64,000 nt of DNA from Planctomycetaceae bacterium. GTDB taxonomy: Bacteria; Planctomycetota; Planctomycetia; Planctomycetales; Planctomycetaceae. The notes beneath the pieces are model-generated. The model saw only the letters and a list, made by a program, of their open reading frames with translations. It had not been told where the DNA came from and did no database searches. Location: positions 1 through 64,000 of the forward strand of contig JAHBXV010000027.1 of NCBI GenBank assembly GCA_019636285.1. The letters are read 5' to 3'. Positions 34,493 through 43,373 of the stretch are shown here, one piece after another; positions within the stretch are counted from its first letter, which is position 1, and every line of letters starts with the position of its first letter. The position numbers and the translations under genes are program-made.

Positions 34493-35776
34493 ATGAAGCG
34501 ACGTGTCGTCGTCACTGGCATGGGTTGCGTGACACCGGTTGGAAACTCGGTGGAAGAGACCTGGTCCTCGCTGAAGGAAGGTCGCAGCGGCATCGACTGG
34601 ATTTCGCATTTCGATGCCACCGGGTTCCCGACGCGGTTCGCGGCCGAGGTTCGCGGCTTTGACCTGAGCCAGTACACCCCCGAACACGCCCGATTCTCGA
34701 AGTCGGGCCGTAACGTCCACTTCGCGATTGGGGCGGCCCGACAAGCGGTCGATCAGTCGGGGCTCTCGGAATCGAAAGTCGATCCCGCGCGGTTTGGCGT
34801 TTACCTGGGAGCCGGTGAAGGGCAGCAAGACTTCGTGCAGGTCATGCAGATGATCGCGGAGTCTCAAAAGGATGGCGAAATCGATCTAGACGCGTTTTCG
34901 CGAGTCGGATTGCAACGCCTGGATGCTCAAACCGAGCTTGAGCAGGAACCGAACATGCCGGCCGGTCATCTGGCCAGCCTGTTCGACGCCCAGGGGCCGA
35001 ATCTCAACTGCCTGACGGCTTGCGCGGCCTCCAGTCAGGCGATCGGCGAAGCAGCCGAGATCATTCGTCGCGGCGACGCCGACGTCATGCTGTCGGGTGG
35101 TGCCCACAGCATGATCCACCCGTTCGGGGTGACGGGCTTCAGCCTGCTGACGGCGCTGTCGCGCTATAACGACGACCCGAAGAAGGCCTCGCGCCCATTC
35201 GACGCCAACCGCGACGGCTTCGTGCTCGGCGAAGGGGCGGGAATGCTGATCCTCGAAGAACTGGAGCACGCTCAAAAGCGGGGCGCGCCGATTTTCGGGG
35301 AACTTCTGGGCTACGGAACCACGGCGGACGCGTATCGCATGACCGACATTCACCCGGAAGGGCGGGGGGCCGTGTCGTGCCTGAAGATGGCGTTCAACCA
35401 GGCTGGCGTGCGGCCCGAGGACGTCAACTACATCAACGCCCACGGGACCAGCACGGAAGTCAATGACAAGGTCGAGACAGCCGCGATCAAGACGATGTTC
35501 GGAGAAACTGCTTACAAGTGCCCGATTTCGAGCACCAAGAGCATGATGGGGCACCTGATCGCGGCGGCGGGAAGCGTGGAAGCGATCGCCTGTCTGTTGG
35601 CCATTCGAGACGGCGTGCTGCCTCCCACGATGAACTACGAAACCCCCGATCCGGAATGCGATCTGGATTACATTCCCAACGAAGCGCGCGAGGCGCCGGT
35701 CTCGATCGCGTTGTCGAACAGTTTCGGATTTGGCGGTCAGAACGTGTCGCTCATTTTGTCGCGATTCGCCGGGTAA
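34493..35776 (+). CDS. 3-oxoacyl-ACP synthase II (FabF-like)
   Basis: A 427-residue ketosynthase from ATG 34493 (MKRRVVVTGMGCVTPVG). The catalytic triad is present: Cys in CLTACAASSQAIGEA, His in NYINAHGTSTEVND and His in STKSMMGHLIAAAGS. It condenses malonyl-ACP with an acyl-ACP. The fold and length are those of KAS II rather than KAS III. It closes the set of dehydratase, reductase, ACP and dehydratase genes upstream and is the elongating enzyme of this operon. No malonyl transferase or enoyl reductase is encoded nearby; those would come from central metabolism. Confidence 0.92.
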   Translation: MKRRVVVTGMGCVTPVGNSVEETWSSLKEGRSGIDWISHFDATGFPTRFAAEVRGFDLSQYTPEHARFSKSGRNVHFAIGAARQAVDQSGLSESKVDPARFGVYLGAGEGQQDFVQVMQMIAESQKDGEIDLDAFSRVGLQRLDAQTELEQEPNMPAGHLASLFDAQGPNLNCLTACAASSQAIGEAAEIIRRGDADVMLSGGAHSMIHPFGVTGFSLLTALSRYNDDPKKASRPFDANRDGFVLGEGAGMLILEELEHAQKRGAPIFGELLGYGTTADAYRMTDIHPEGRGAVSCLKMAFNQAGVRPEDVNYINAHGTSTEVNDKVETAAIKTMFGETAYKCPISSTKSMMGHLIAAAGSVEAIACLLAIRDGVLPPTMNYETPDPECDLDYIPNEAREAPVSIALSNSFGFGGQNVSLILSRFAG

Positions 35777-35889
35777 TCCCGTATCAACCCTCATCACAGG
35801 CATCGTCTCGAGTTGAAAATACGTCGTTCACGGTCAGCTCAGGTTGCGGTTTCGCGAAGCGTCAGGGATGGCGGCCAGGAGTCGGCAAC

Positions 35890-36867
35890 ATGATCTGGTG
35901 GGTGATGATCACGCTGGGGTTGGTTGTCGTCTGTGACGCCGTGCTCCGCGTTTTATACGCGCGATTGATGCTCCCGCGGTTCGAGACCAAACCCATTTTC
36001 CAGGCGCCTCGCGTGGCCCCCAATCCGCGGGCCGAGGCGATCGCCTTCTCCACGAGTCATCATCTGACGCTCCGCGGGAGCCTGCATTTTCCAGAACAGT
36101 GTCCGCCCCGAGCCGTGGTTTTGTTCTGTCCCGAACTGGACGGAAGCCACTGGACCGCGAGCGAATATTGCCGCGGCCTGCTCGAAGCGGGCTTCGCGGT
36201 TCTGTCGTTCGACTTTCGCAATCAAGGGGAGAGCGATCACCAGGCGAACTACGAACCGCTGCATTGGCCGACGGCGTTCGAAGCCGAGGACGTCAGCGCG
36301 GCGCTTGGGTATCTCGATTCGCGTGCCGACCTCGCGGCACTTCCTCGGGGGGTCATGGGAATCAGCCGCGGCGGCCAGGTCGCGTTGTGGATGGCGTCGG
36401 TCGAGCCTCGCTTCCGCGCTGTTTGCTGCGAAGGGGCCTACGATTCCGAGTCGCTGCAACTTTACTTCACGCTGCGTTGGGGATCGCTGTATTTGCCGGC
36501 CTGGATGTATCGCATCTGCCCTGCGTGGCATTACCGCGGAACATTGTGGCTGGTTCGCCGTCTGAGCGAACTCAGACGGGGCGTTCATTACCTGTCGATT
36601 GGCTCGGGTCTACGCGAGATTCGCGAGCAGGGCGTCCTCCTGATCACGGGGGAACGAGACAACTATGTTCATCCCGAAATCGCCGCCGGATTGCGCGATC
36701 AGATGAAGCGGACGGACCGCGACTTCTGGGTCGTACCTCGAGCGAAACACAACCAGGCGCGGCAAATGAACCCGGTCGAATACGATCGGCGCGTGTCGGA
36801 CTTCTTCCTGCGCCACTTACGCGTGGAACGTCCGAGTCCCACGTTCGAAAAGATGGAAGTGGCGTAG
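35890..36867 (+). CDS. Membrane-anchored alpha/beta-hydrolase
   Basis: A 325-residue protein from ATG 35890 with AGGAG nine bases upstream; the longer frame from 35518 overlaps the ketosynthase. The N-terminal helix (IWWVMITLGLVVVCDAVLRV) anchors it in the inner membrane. The catalytic elbow is GISRGGQVALW, with acid in ITGERDNYVHP and His in RAKHNQARQ. It follows the ketosynthase by 113 bp and may release or transfer the acyl product of the operon (inferred). Otherwise it belongs to the broad serine-hydrolase family. Confidence 0.72.
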   Translation: MIWWVMITLGLVVVCDAVLRVLYARLMLPRFETKPIFQAPRVAPNPRAEAIAFSTSHHLTLRGSLHFPEQCPPRAVVLFCPELDGSHWTASEYCRGLLEAGFAVLSFDFRNQGESDHQANYEPLHWPTAFEAEDVSAALGYLDSRADLAALPRGVMGISRGGQVALWMASVEPRFRAVCCEGAYDSESLQLYFTLRWGSLYLPAWMYRICPAWHYRGTLWLVRRLSELRRGVHYLSIGSGLREIREQGVLLITGERDNYVHPEIAAGLRDQMKRTDRDFWVVPRAKHNQARQMNPVEYDRRVSDFFLRHLRVERPSPTFEKMEVA

Positions 36868-36991
36868 AAGACGTTTCAAAAGGCAGTTGACGGTTGCCGA
36901 TGCGTCGTCAAACTGGGAGGGAGTCTGGTCGTCCAGAGGTGTTGAATCAGCCTCCAGGTACTGGCCACGCGGCCGGGAGCGTTGTTTCGCG

Positions 36992-39454
36992 ATGACGAGA
37001 TCCATCTATCGCAAGCTCCTGTCACCTCGCTCGCTCGTGGCGTGCCTTTTCCTGTCCCATTTGGCGATCTGCCGTCCGGCCCCCGCGCAGGGTCTCACGT
37101 CCGAAGTGGTCCTCGAATCGATTGAGTTGGGGCAGCGGTACCTCGCCAGCCAGCAGTTGCAGGATGGTCGCTTTGCCGGCGAAGGGCTGGGGGATTACAG
37201 CATCGGCGTGAGCGCGCTGTCGACGCTCGCCATGCTCAACAGCGGCCTCCCGACCAATCATCCAAACGTCGCGAAGGGGCTTAAGTACCTGCGTGCGCTT
37301 CCCGAGGGTGAGCCGAAAAATAACTACGAAGTCTCGCTGATGATCCAGGTCTTCGCGGCGACCGGGGACAAAACGGACGTTCCGCGAATCGCCCTCTGGG
37401 CCGATCGGCTGGAGCGAGCCCAGGTCAAGCAGGATCGAAACGCGGGTGGCTGGTCCTACAAGTGGCAAAGCGGCGGCGACACCCTGGGCGGTCACGCCGA
37501 TCCGAGCAATTCGCAGTTTGCCATGCTGGGGCTCCGCGAAGCGGCGATTGCCGGCGTCCCCATCGATCGTCGCACGTGGGAGCGAGCCCGCGAATATTGG
37601 ATTCGGGGACAGAACGCTGACGGTGGCTGGAGCTACTCGTTTGCGGCCGCGGAGAATGGCCGTGGTGGGTCGAGCACGGGGAGCATGACCGTCGCGGGCC
37701 TGTCGTCGCTGGTGATCGCGGACGAGATGCTCAAGTCGGATGCGGGAGTCTCGCCGAACGGAGTGCCGCCATGTTGCGAGGACCAGCCGACGAACGAGGC
37801 TATCGAGCGGGCGATTCAGTGGCTCTCGAACCACTTCGCGGCCGGCTACAACCCTGGGAACGAACAAAGCTACGTTCTGTATTACCTGTATGGGCTCGAA
37901 CGCGCTGGACGCCTGTCGGGGCGGCGGTTCTTCGGGGATCATGACTGGTACCGCGAAGGGGCCGAAGCGGTCCTGCTTCGTCAGCGGCGCGAAGGTTATT
38001 GGATCGGCGTCGGCCATGGAGAGGATCGCAACCTGGCGGTCGCCACCAGCTACGCGCTCCTCTTTCTCTCGAAGGGGCTTGCCCCCGTTCTGATGAACAA
38101 GTTGAAGTACGGTCCGCGCGATGCCGCAGTCCCGCGCGAGATCGTCGGCAACGACTGGAACCGGCATGAGGACGACGTTCGCAACCTGACAAACCTGATT
38201 TCGACTCTCGACCGCTGGCCGAAGCTGATGATCAGCCAGGAACTCGATCTTCCGCGCGCCGCGGCGAATGGGGATCTGGCTTCCTTCTTTCAGGCACCGG
38301 TCCTGTATCTGAACGGCTCGACGCGACCGGCATTTAACGAGGTCGATCTGCAATTGCTGCGGAGCTATCTCGAGCAGGGGGGCTTTATTTTCGCGACCGC
38401 TTCCTGCCAGAGCGCCGAGTTTGAATCGGGCTTCAAAGAGGCGCTACGAGCGATCCTTCCGCCCGGAGAGGGAGAACTGAAACGTCTTCCAGCCGATCAT
38501 CCCATTTATCGCAGCGAGTATTTGCTGCAACCCGAGGGGATTGAACTCTATGGCATCGACTTTGGCTGCCGGACTTCGGTCGTCTATTGCCCGGAAGACC
38601 TGGGTTGCTATTGGGACTACTGGACGCAATTCGACCCGCCGGACCGCAACGTGCAACTGAAGGCCCGCATCATTCGCGCGACGAAAATCGGCGTGAATGT
38701 CATCGCCTATGCCACGGGCCGCGAACCGCCGAACAAACTCGACGCCCCGACCGAAGACTTGACGAAGACCGATCTCGATCGCATCGAACGGGGGCTCTTG
38801 CAGGTCGCCAAACTGAGGCACGATGGCGGCTGGGACGCGGCACCCCGCGCGCTGCGGAACCTGCTGGTGGCCCTCAATCAAACCGTTGGCCTCGCGGCTT
38901 CACCTAAGCAACGCAATCTGCTGCTCGGCGATCCGAATCTCTTTCAATATCCCCTGCTCTACATGCATGGGCGGCAGCCCTTCGACTTTTCAGAGCGGGA
39001 ACTGGAACTGCTGCGGGCACACCTGGATCGCGGGGGCCTTTTGTTCGCCGATGCGTGCTGCGGGTCTGCCGAATTCGACAAAAGTTTCCGGGAATTCGCG
39101 ACCAAACTGTTTCCCAAAAACCCGATGCAGCAGATTCCGGTGAACCACGAACTCTTTAACGGTTCGCTGGGGCACGATCTGCGGCGGGTGCGGCGGCGGT
39201 CGCCGTCCGGATTCGACCCCAACGCGCCGATCGACTCGCAGATTCGCGAGGTCGATCCGTTTCTGGAAGGGGTGGAAGTGGACGGTCGGTATGTCCTCGT
39301 CTACAGCAAATATGATATCAGTTGCGCGCTGGAGCGGCAGACGGCCCTGAGTTGCGAGGGATACATCCCCGAGGATGCCGTTAGGATTGCCATGAATGTC
39401 GTTCTTTACGGAATGCTGAAGGAACTGCGGCTGCCGGAACCTGATCCGAAGTAG
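36992..39454 (+). CDS. Prenyltransferase/squalene-cyclase-fold protein with two DUF4159 domains
   Basis: An 820-residue secreted protein from ATG 36992, with signal LVACLFLSHLAICRPAPAQG. Residues ~30-380 are an alpha/alpha toroid of squalene-cyclase type, with repeated QxxDGxxxGW-like turns (QQLQDGRFAG, QNADGGWSYS). Two DUF4159 domains follow (~395-560 and ~620-810). They align with each other: FQAPVLYLNGSTRPAF / FQYPLLYMHGRQPFDF, then YLEQGGFIFA / HLDRGGLLFA, then CQSAEFESGF / CGSAEFDKSF. It lacks the DXDD acid motif of true cyclases as far as I can see. Function unknown; envelope location likely. Confidence 0.8.
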   Translation: MTRSIYRKLLSPRSLVACLFLSHLAICRPAPAQGLTSEVVLESIELGQRYLASQQLQDGRFAGEGLGDYSIGVSALSTLAMLNSGLPTNHPNVAKGLKYLRALPEGEPKNNYEVSLMIQVFAATGDKTDVPRIALWADRLERAQVKQDRNAGGWSYKWQSGGDTLGGHADPSNSQFAMLGLREAAIAGVPIDRRTWERAREYWIRGQNADGGWSYSFAAAENGRGGSSTGSMTVAGLSSLVIADEMLKSDAGVSPNGVPPCCEDQPTNEAIERAIQWLSNHFAAGYNPGNEQSYVLYYLYGLERAGRLSGRRFFGDHDWYREGAEAVLLRQRREGYWIGVGHGEDRNLAVATSYALLFLSKGLAPVLMNKLKYGPRDAAVPREIVGNDWNRHEDDVRNLTNLISTLDRWPKLMISQELDLPRAAANGDLASFFQAPVLYLNGSTRPAFNEVDLQLLRSYLEQGGFIFATASCQSAEFESGFKEALRAILPPGEGELKRLPADHPIYRSEYLLQPEGIELYGIDFGCRTSVVYCPEDLGCYWDYWTQFDPPDRNVQLKARIIRATKIGVNVIAYATGREPPNKLDAPTEDLTKTDLDRIERGLLQVAKLRHDGGWDAAPRALRNLLVALNQTVGLAASPKQRNLLLGDPNLFQYPLLYMHGRQPFDFSERELELLRAHLDRGGLLFADACCGSAEFDKSFREFATKLFPKNPMQQIPVNHELFNGSLGHDLRRVRRRSPSGFDPNAPIDSQIREVDPFLEGVEVDGRYVLVYSKYDISCALERQTALSCEGYIPEDAVRIAMNVVLYGMLKELRLPEPDPK

Positions 39455-39503
39455 TCGAATCGGCAAACGGTGGAAGAAATTTCCCGCGTCTCAAGGACGA
39501 GAC

Positions 39504-40853
39504 ATGATGCACACAGGCGGCTGCCGACCCAGGACGGGTTTCTGTACTCCATCGGCGGTACTGCTTGTCTCACTCGCTTGCGGCATGGCCCTGTCTGCCG
39601 GCTGCGGCAAGATGGCTCCTCCGGGTGTTTCCAAACGGCAGTTCGGCGTTCATTACGATACGGCGTATGAGACGTGGGCACGGAATCCGGAAAAGCCGCT
39701 GCCCGCCATCGCACGTGGAGCGTGGGATGAGTTTTTCGATACGCTCGCGGAACCCGTTGCTATCGTCGACTGGCGAGATGATGGCTCGACCTGGGAAGTA
39801 TACCACGCGACCAACCGAGAACCGAGTGGCAACGACATCGAGACGTTCACCAAACAACGAGCCCCGAAAAATTCTTACGGGGTCGCGCGTGTCGATCTGC
39901 CGCGGCGTCAACGTGGCATTTCGCCGGATGCCATCGAGCAGGGGCTTTCCCCTGCCAATTCGTCATCCGGTAAGGGGCGACTGATCGCGAGGCTTCCCGA
40001 GTCCGAGATTATCGGCCGCGAAGAATTCGTCAGCGGGCTGAGCCGGCAGATTTCGACTTCACGCCAAAAGGATCTCCTGCTTTTCGTGCATGGATTCAAC
40101 GTCGGCTTTGAAGAGGCGGTGGTTCGCACCGCGCAGATTGCCCTGGATCTTCCGTTCAATGGGGCGGTCGTTTGTTACAGTTGGCCCTCGCAGCAGGGGC
40201 TCAATACCTACCAAAAAGACGAGCAACTGTATCAGGAATCCGTCCCCGCGTTCACGGAGTTTCTCACAACACTGCGCGACGAACTGCCCGAGGGGACGCG
40301 AATTCATCTCGTGGTCCACAGCATGGGGAATCGGCTTGTCCTGCGCGGACTCCAGTCCACCGATCAGACGTCCTCCGGCGCATGGCTGGAAAACCTGGTG
40401 CTGTGCGCGCCGGACGTCGGGATTCGCGATTTTCAGGACTGGATTCCGGCGGCCGCCCGTCAGGCCGAGCGAACGACACTGTATGTCAGCCGGGGCGACG
40501 TGGCGCTGGTTGCATCCGAGAACTTGCATCTCGAGTCGCGAATCGGCAGCGGCACGGCCCTTGATGTGGTTGACGGAATCGAGATGATCGACTGTTCGGA
40601 AATCGAATTCAGCTTCCTGGGACATAGCTACTACGGCGGCAATCTCGATGTCCTCGGAGACCTCTTCGAGTTAATCAAGCTGGACCGTCCCGCACACAAG
40701 CGAGCCCACCTGCGCCGCGTTGCCAAGGGGACCGGCGAGCGATGGACGTTCGAGGAATTGCCACGGCAAGTGCTGTGGACCTGGAACTTCGACAAGTCGC
40801 AGTCGGTGACCGTGGAAGCGACACCCGCGGCGGGGACGCCAGTTCGTCGATAG
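39504..40853 (+). CDS. Lipoprotein alpha/beta-hydrolase, DUF900 family
   Basis: A 449-residue protein with AAGGACGAG before ATG 39504. The signal ends in MALSAGC, a plausible lipobox. The hydrolase domain (~190-380) has LLFVHGFNVGFEEA, CYSWPSQQGLNTYQKDE and nucleophile elbow LVVHSMGNRLVLRGL, with His in FLGHSYYGG. DUF900 proteins are lipase-like serine hydrolases of unknown substrate. It lies 49 bp after the cyclase-fold gene on the same strand, so the two are probably co-transcribed. Confidence 0.82.
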   Translation: MMHTGGCRPRTGFCTPSAVLLVSLACGMALSAGCGKMAPPGVSKRQFGVHYDTAYETWARNPEKPLPAIARGAWDEFFDTLAEPVAIVDWRDDGSTWEVYHATNREPSGNDIETFTKQRAPKNSYGVARVDLPRRQRGISPDAIEQGLSPANSSSGKGRLIARLPESEIIGREEFVSGLSRQISTSRQKDLLLFVHGFNVGFEEAVVRTAQIALDLPFNGAVVCYSWPSQQGLNTYQKDEQLYQESVPAFTEFLTTLRDELPEGTRIHLVVHSMGNRLVLRGLQSTDQTSSGAWLENLVLCAPDVGIRDFQDWIPAAARQAERTTLYVSRGDVALVASENLHLESRIGSGTALDVVDGIEMIDCSEIEFSFLGHSYYGGNLDVLGDLFELIKLDRPAHKRAHLRRVAKGTGERWTFEELPRQVLWTWNFDKSQSVTVEATPAAGTPVRR

Positions 40854-41000
40854 ATTCCCGCTGTCGTTGATTTCGACCGCGCCATCCCGGAGAGTGTGGA
40901 ACGCTCCGATCGCCCAAGATGCTCGTCCCTTCAGACATCGATCAACGGCACGATCGGGGCCATTTCCCACACACCGAGTGACCGCTTCCGGGGGCTTCCG

Positions 41001-41954
41001 ATGAATTGCGATAGCCTGCAAGGTTTTTTCGACACGTTTCCCGGGCTCGCGAGATCGGGCATCGCGACTGGACTGCTCGTCCTGGCGTCCCTGTTTTCGA
41101 CGGAGTCGTTGACGGGCGCGGAGACCATCAACCTTTGGCCGGGAAAGCCACCGGGAGACGCGAGCGAGCTTCCGCCGGAAGCCGACACATCGGGGCCGGA
41201 TGGCCGGAACGTGGCTGGCAAGGCCGTTATCCGGTTGGGCAACGTGTCGACACCGCAGGTGACGATCACCTCTCCTCCGGCCGACAAGAACAGTGGAGCG
41301 GCCATCGTGATCTGTCCCGGCGGCGGGCATCGCATACTGGCTTATGACCTGGAAGGAACCGAGGTTGCCGACTGGCTGGTCGGGCAAGGGGTCACGGCTA
41401 TCGTTCTGAAATACCGAGTTCCGGGCCGCAACTCGGAGCAGATGTGGAAGTCGGGCGCGGACGACGCACAACGGGCGATCAGCCTCGTGCGGCAGAATGC
41501 GGAACGATTGAAGATCGACCCCAACCGAATCGGAATCCTGGGTTTTTCCGCTGGTGGCGAGATCGCGGCCCGCACTGCATTGGCGAAGGATCGTGGATAT
41601 GCCGCGGTCGACAAGACTGATGAGTTTTCGCCGCGGCCGAATTTTGCGGTTCTCATCTACCCCGCGTATCTGGCTGAAAAGGATGGCAGCGGGCTGCGGG
41701 CGGATGTCGCCGTTGATGAATCGACCCCGCCGATGTTTCTCGTGCATGCCCATGACGACCCGGTGACGCCGCTGAGCAGTGTCTATCTATATGCAGCACT
41801 CAAGCGGGCCGGCATTCCCGGCGAATTGCATGTCTTTTCGCGAGGCGGCCATGGTTATGGCTTGCGCCCGACCGAACATGCGGTCACCGGTTGGCCGGCA
41901 TTGCTCGCAGTCTGGCTGAAGGATTCGGGCTGGCTCAAGCCAACGGGCCAGTGA
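41001..41954 (+). CDS. Secreted alpha/beta-hydrolase (acetylxylan-esterase-like)
   Basis: A 317-residue protein from ATG 41001, with hydrophobic signal SGIATGLLVLASLFSTESL. Oxyanion motif VICPGGGHRILAY, nucleophile elbow GFSAGGEIAARTA, acid in VHAHDDPVTP, His in RGGHGYGL. The INLWPGKPPGD opening shows it is a relative of the esterase at 22638. Likely a polysaccharide or sugar-ester deacylase acting outside the cytoplasm. The longer frame to 40896 has no ribosome site. Confidence 0.82.
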   Translation: MNCDSLQGFFDTFPGLARSGIATGLLVLASLFSTESLTGAETINLWPGKPPGDASELPPEADTSGPDGRNVAGKAVIRLGNVSTPQVTITSPPADKNSGAAIVICPGGGHRILAYDLEGTEVADWLVGQGVTAIVLKYRVPGRNSEQMWKSGADDAQRAISLVRQNAERLKIDPNRIGILGFSAGGEIAARTALAKDRGYAAVDKTDEFSPRPNFAVLIYPAYLAEKDGSGLRADVAVDESTPPMFLVHAHDDPVTPLSSVYLYAALKRAGIPGELHVFSRGGHGYGLRPTEHAVTGWPALLAVWLKDSGWLKPTGQ

Positions 41955-41962
41955 GACTGGTG

Positions 41963-42085
41963 CTCTGTTAATGTTAATGATTCGGGTGTGCGTCACTAGC
42001 AGAGCCAGTGCATCTTTTTATGGATGAAAGACCTAGGACGCACTGGCAGAGCCAGTGGCACACGAGAATCAAGCCCTGACAGAAT
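41963..42085 (+). repeat. Long-hairpin repeat (GTGCCACTGG family), copy 4
   Basis: Arms at 41986-42011 and 42040-42063 pair with a few mismatches around a 28-base loop (CATCTTTTTATGGATG...CCTAGGAC). Right flank CAAGCCCTGACAGAAT matches the other copies. It lies between the esterase and DUF5009 genes. Confidence 0.7.
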
Positions 42086-42135
42086 ACTAGTCGCATTGCG
42101 AAGAAATCGAACTGCTCCATCAGGAAGGACATTTC

Positions 42136-43365
42136 ATGGCGACTGCCTCGGCGGCCAAGCCGGCTCCCAAATCGGCCTCAGCGACGCCGAAAGGCGATGG
42201 CGATCGGCTGATGTCGGTCGACGCCTATCGTGGTCTGGTCATGATTGCCCTCGCCGCCAACGGCTTCGGTATCTACCAGACCTCGCGGAACTTTCCCGAC
42301 AGCACCTGGTGGCAGCGATTCGGACATCAGTTCGAGCATGTGCCGTGGGTTGGATGTGTCTTCTGGGATCTGATTCAGCCGTCGTTCATGTTCCTGGTGG
42401 GGGTTTCCGCCCCGTGGTCGCTGGCCAATCGCCTGAAGCGGGGCCAGTCGTGGATCGGGGCGTTCCTGCATGCCCTGGTCCGATCGGTGATTCTGATTCT
42501 GCTGGGCGTGATGCTGTCGTCGAATGGAGCGAGCGAGACGAACTTCACGTTCGTGAATGTCCTCACGCAGATTGGCCTGGGCTACCTGTTCGTCTTTCTG
42601 CTGACGCCGCTGCCAATCTGGGCACGTCTGGTCGCGATCACGCTGATTCTGGGGGGTTACTGGGCCTGGTTCGCCCAGGCCCCTCTGCCGTCCCCGGGCA
42701 TGCCGAACCCTTCGGTGGGTGTCCCCCGGGACTGGCCGCATCTCTTGAGCGGATTCGAAGCCCATTGGCAGAAGAATGCGAATCCGGCGCACGATGTCGA
42801 TGTCTGGCTGCTGAACCAGTTTCCTCGTCGCGAACCGTTTCGGTTCAACGGCGGCGGCTACCAGACCCTGAACTTCGTCCCCTCGATCGCGACCATGCTG
42901 TTCGGGTCGGTCGTCGGCACATTTCTCTGTGCGAGACCACCGGCACAACTGGTGCTCATTCGCCTCGTAGGCGGCGGGGTTCTGATGCTGTTAGCCGGGC
43001 TGGGGCTGGACATGCTCGGCTTCTGTCCGCTGGTCAAGCGGATCTGGACGCCCAGTTGGACGCTCTTCAGCACCGGTTGGTGCTTCCTGATGCTGGCAGG
43101 CTTTTACGCCGTGGTTGACGGATTGAAGTGGCGCTGGTGGGTCTATCCGCTGGTCGTTGCCGGGATGAACTCGATTTTGCTGTACGTGATGTCGCAGCTC
43201 ATGCGGCCGTGGACCGGTGCCACGCTGCGCTGCCACCTGGGCGAGAATTACGCATCGATCCTGGGAGCGAAGTTCGCTCCGCTGGTCGAAGCCAACGCGA
43301 TTCTGCTCGTCTTCTGGCTGATCGTGTGGTGGCTGTCGCGGCAGAAGATTTTTGTGAGGATCTGA
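42136..43365 (+). CDS. DUF5009 / HGSNAT-like multispanning membrane protein
   Basis: A 409-residue inner-membrane protein with AGGAAGGA before ATG 42136. The segment RLMSVDAYRGLVMIALAANG is the signature opening of the DUF1624/DUF5009 (heparan-alpha-glucosaminide N-acetyltransferase-like) family, followed by WDLIQPSFMFLVGVSAPWSL. About ten hydrophobic helices follow (SVILILLGVMLSS, LVAITLILGGYWAWF, LVGGGVLMLLAGLGLDMLG and others). Family members are proposed to move acetyl groups across the membrane onto sugars; activity here is inferred. Confidence 0.85.
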   Translation: MATASAAKPAPKSASATPKGDGDRLMSVDAYRGLVMIALAANGFGIYQTSRNFPDSTWWQRFGHQFEHVPWVGCVFWDLIQPSFMFLVGVSAPWSLANRLKRGQSWIGAFLHALVRSVILILLGVMLSSNGASETNFTFVNVLTQIGLGYLFVFLLTPLPIWARLVAITLILGGYWAWFAQAPLPSPGMPNPSVGVPRDWPHLLSGFEAHWQKNANPAHDVDVWLLNQFPRREPFRFNGGGYQTLNFVPSIATMLFGSVVGTFLCARPPAQLVLIRLVGGGVLMLLAGLGLDMLGFCPLVKRIWTPSWTLFSTGWCFLMLAGFYAVVDGLKWRWWVYPLVVAGMNSILLYVMSQLMRPWTGATLRCHLGENYASILGAKFAPLVEANAILLVFWLIVWWLSRQKIFVRI

Positions 43366-43373
43366 CCGCGCGG

